DNA of 16,379 nucleotides from Parabacteroides distasonis ATCC 8503 (GTDB lineage Bacteria > Bacteroidota > Bacteroidia > Bacteroidales > Tannerellaceae): the NCBI RefSeq assembly GCF_000012845.1, contig NC_009615.1, positions 4,795,001-4,811,379 on the forward strand, read 5' to 3'. This document shows, one piece after another, positions 15,129-16,379 of the stretch (position 1 is the first letter of the stretch; every line of letters begins with the position of its first letter). Position numbers and translations under genes: made by a program. The notes below the pieces were generated by a model. The model worked only from the letters and a program-made list of their open reading frames with translations, did no database searches and was not told the origin of the DNA.

Positions 15129-16013
15129 ATGAAAAGTGTATTCACTAAAGAGGCGAAGATCGGACTTGTGACGATCGTAAGTCTGGCGTTATTGTATTTA
15201 GGCATTAATTATCTGAAGGGTATTAACCTGTTTCAACCGGTGAACCATTACTACGTATCATTCAGCAACGTAAAGGGGGTGACGATTTCCAGCCCTGTAT
15301 TTGTGGATGGTTTTAAGGTGGGATTGGTTCGTGATATTATTTATGACTATGATACGACCGGTAAGATCATCGTTGAGGTTAGTTTGGAAGATAAGATGAG
15401 GCTGAATAAGGGAAGTTATATAGCGGTTGTCAATACTTTCTTAAGCGGAGCTGAGTTGCATATCCATTTGAACACTTACGTGGATGACTTTTTGAAGCCG
15501 GGTTCTACGCTTGAGGGACGAATGGAAGAGGATATGATGCAATCCGTACAGGAGAAGATCTTGCCAAGCGTTGAGAACCTTTTGCCGAAGATCGACACGA
15601 TCTTGGGTAGCTTGCAAACCTTGATCGCTCATCCGGCCTTGGCTCAATCCTTGAATCATATCGAAAAAACGACTAGCAACCTAGAGGTGTCTACCCGTCA
15701 GTTGAATCAGATGTTGAGTAAGGATGTACCGGGTATCGTGAATAACTTGAAGACGATGACGGATAATTTCTCGGAGGTGAGCGCCAACTTGAAAGAATTG
15801 GATTTGGCTACAACGGTCAATTCCATCAATGCGACCTTGGCGAACTTGAAGTTGACTACGGATAAATTGAATTCGACGGATAATAGCATCGGCTTGTTGT
15901 TAAACGACAAAGGATTGTATGATAATCTGAACAGCACGATGGACAACGCCTCTAAGCTATTGCTTGATTTGCGGGAGAATCCGAAGAGATACGTGCATTT
16001 CTCTGTTTTTTGA
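15129..16013 (+). CDS. MCE/MlaD-like substrate-binding protein of a lipid ABC transporter
   Basis: A 294-aa protein anchored by one N-terminal helix at about residues 10-28 (KIGLVTIVSLALLYLGINY). The MCE domain, about 38-115, has YYVSFSNVKGVTISSPVFVDGFKVG and the usual hydrophobic turn LSGAELHIHLN. The C-terminal half is predicted helical with repeated Leu/Asn spacing (NLLPKIDTILGSLQTLI, NLKTMTDNFSEVSANLKEL), as in MlaD-like proteins that form hexameric tubes or rings for phospholipid transfer between membranes. AAAGGAA precedes the ATG. No MlaE/MlaF permease or ATPase gene is in the window; in Bacteroidetes these are often apart. It probably shares a transcript with the amidase upstream. Confidence 0.9.
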   Translation: MKSVFTKEAKIGLVTIVSLALLYLGINYLKGINLFQPVNHYYVSFSNVKGVTISSPVFVDGFKVGLVRDIIYDYDTTGKIIVEVSLEDKMRLNKGSYIAVVNTFLSGAELHIHLNTYVDDFLKPGSTLEGRMEEDMMQSVQEKILPSVENLLPKIDTILGSLQTLIAHPALAQSLNHIEKTTSNLEVSTRQLNQMLSKDVPGIVNNLKTMTDNFSEVSANLKELDLATTVNSINATLANLKLTTDKLNSTDNSIGLLLNDKGLYDNLNSTMDNASKLLLDLRENPKRYVHFSVF

Positions 16014-16047
16014 TTATGTTAAAAAATCATAGCATAAAAGACGTTAT

Positions 16048-16062
16048 TTAGAATCATTCTAA
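16048..16062. promoter_or_regulatory. 7-1-7 palindrome resembling a Fur/PerR-family operator
   Basis: TTAGAAT-C-ATTCTAA is a perfect 7-1-7 inverted repeat. It differs at one position per arm from the Bacillus PerR box TTATAATnATTATAA and at two per arm from the 7-1-7 Fur box. It lies 34 bp after the MCE stop. A Fur-superfamily operator is a reasonable reading by pattern, but AT-rich palindromes of this size also arise by chance, and no regulated gene is visible. Confidence 0.35.
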
Positions 16063-16100
16063 TTAGACAAAAAGTTAGGGGACTCCTGCTGATTATACGC

Positions 16101-16146
16101 ATAAGGCCTTTAGGTAAAGTGAGATAGATACTTCCTGAGGCCTTAT
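16101..16146. repeat. Interrupted 16-bp hairpin
   Basis: ATAAGGCCT (16101-16109) pairs with AGGCCTTAT (16138-16146). Inside it AGG (16112-16114) pairs with CCT (16134-16136) and AAGT (16117-16120) with ACTT (16130-16133), leaving a 9-base loop. No T-run follows, so it is not a classical terminator by itself. It may be a structured leader, attenuator or part of a small RNA. Confidence 0.65.
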
Positions 16147-16162
16147 TCCGTCACCGGACGTC

Positions 16163-16177
16163 AGCGTTTACGCTTTT
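16163..16177 (+). terminator. Possible weak intrinsic terminator hairpin
   Basis: AGCG-TTTA-CGCT (16163-16174) followed by TTT (16175-16177) is a short stem-loop with a brief T-tract. It follows the long hairpin at 16101-16146 and a TCCG/CGGA hairpin at 16147-16158. It could end transcripts coming from the MCE gene, but the 4-bp stem is weak. Confidence 0.3.
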
Positions 16178-16314
16178 GTAGAGGTCTCTAAAATAAAGGG
16201 TTTTTGAACATTGGTCGATCTAAATAGCAGTAAATCAGATAGGTATTAGTAACTGTCTGAATCTAAAAGGGATATTGAAAATTCATATTTACCAAACAAA
16301 ATAGCACTTTTTTT

Positions 16315-16347
16315 TTCGGAATTAATTTCTAAACTTTGTAGTCCGAA
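16315..16347 (+). promoter_or_regulatory. Candidate promoter flanked by an inverted repeat, for a gene beyond the window
   Basis: TTCGGA (16315-16320) and TCCGAA (16342-16347) are exact complements flanking TAAACTTTG (16330-16338), which resembles the -7 consensus but has three rather than two bases between TA and TTTG. The arrangement would suit a repressor or dimer site around a promoter. No downstream gene can be seen to test this. Confidence 0.3.
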
Positions 16348-16379
16348 TGTAAAAAGTATTAGTGGGAGAGAAAGAAAAC

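Larger units (their letters stand above)
16014..16379. other. Gene-free, structure-rich intergenic region at the window's right edge
   Basis: 366 bp with no supported ORF on either strand. It contains a 7-1-7 palindrome (16048-16062), a long interrupted hairpin (16101-16146), small hairpins at 16147-16158, 16163-16174 and 16179-16190, a T-tract at 16308-16316, and an inverted repeat (16315-16320 with 16342-16347) around a near-consensus -7 sequence TAAACTTTG at 16330-16338. It is probably the upstream region of a plus-strand gene beginning beyond the window. No tRNA or rRNA is recognisable. Confidence 0.7.

Noticed and set aside
10803..16077. Shared ATTAGRCAAAAAGTT at 10803-10817 and 16062-16076
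   Set aside because: Two AT-rich 15-mers with one mismatch, in unrelated contexts; most likely chance.
16014..16379. Chromosomal replication origin
   Set aside because: Only one loose DnaA-box-like 9-mer (TTATACGCA at 16092-16100) was found, with no cluster and no dnaA gene in view.

Overview
The window looks like chromosomal DNA from a gut-type Bacteroidales, probably Parabacteroides or a close relative. The clues are a SusC/SusD pair with an ECF sigma factor and a FecR-type anti-sigma factor, Bacteroidetes -7 promoter elements (TAnnTTTG) before several transcription units, serine-type sulfatases, and the rpsF-rpsR-rplI cluster. The genus is an impression; phylum and order are well supported.

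Left, minus strand (1-2256): a run of late cobalamin genes. In transcription order these are cbiB/cobD (adenosylcobinamide-phosphate synthase), a small S4-domain RNA-binding protein, cobU (cobinamide kinase/guanylyltransferase) and the first 63 codons of cobT, which leaves the window at base 1. Spacing is tight (10 bp, an 8-bp overlap, 30 bp), so this is probably one operon. A perfect -7 element at 2277-2284 supports a cbiB start at 2256 or 2268 rather than 2301.

Intergenic (2257-2649): divergent spacer with an unusual interleaved inverted/direct repeat (2394-2469) and a separate hairpin (2489-2512).

Middle, plus strand (2650-12594): a sulfatase polysaccharide-utilisation locus (PUL): ECF sigma, FecR anti-sigma, SusC with an N-terminal STN signalling domain, SusD lipoprotein, and two secreted S1-family sulfatases. 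The likely circuit is that glycan binding by SusCD is signalled through the STN domain to FecR, which frees the sigma factor to transcribe susC onward. No glycoside hydrolase or lyase is present, so the locus appears to desulfate and import a sulfated glycan that is depolymerised by enzymes encoded elsewhere. A three-codon upstream ORF with the only good ribosome-binding site lies in frame just before susC.

Right, plus strand (12595-16013): core genes. rpsF-rpsR-rplI has a consensus promoter and a strong intrinsic terminator. It is followed by a secreted N-acetylmuramoyl-L-alanine amidase with a SPOR-like tail and a single-pass MCE/MlaD-like lipid-transport protein, probably co-transcribed.

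Far right (16014-16379): 366 bases without a gene but rich in structure: a 7-1-7 palindrome resembling a Fur/PerR box, a 16-bp interrupted hairpin, three smaller hairpins, and an inverted repeat flanking a possible promoter for whatever lies beyond the window. This region, the 2394-2469 repeat, the susC leader ORF and the S4 protein in the B12 operon are the best candidates for something undescribed.
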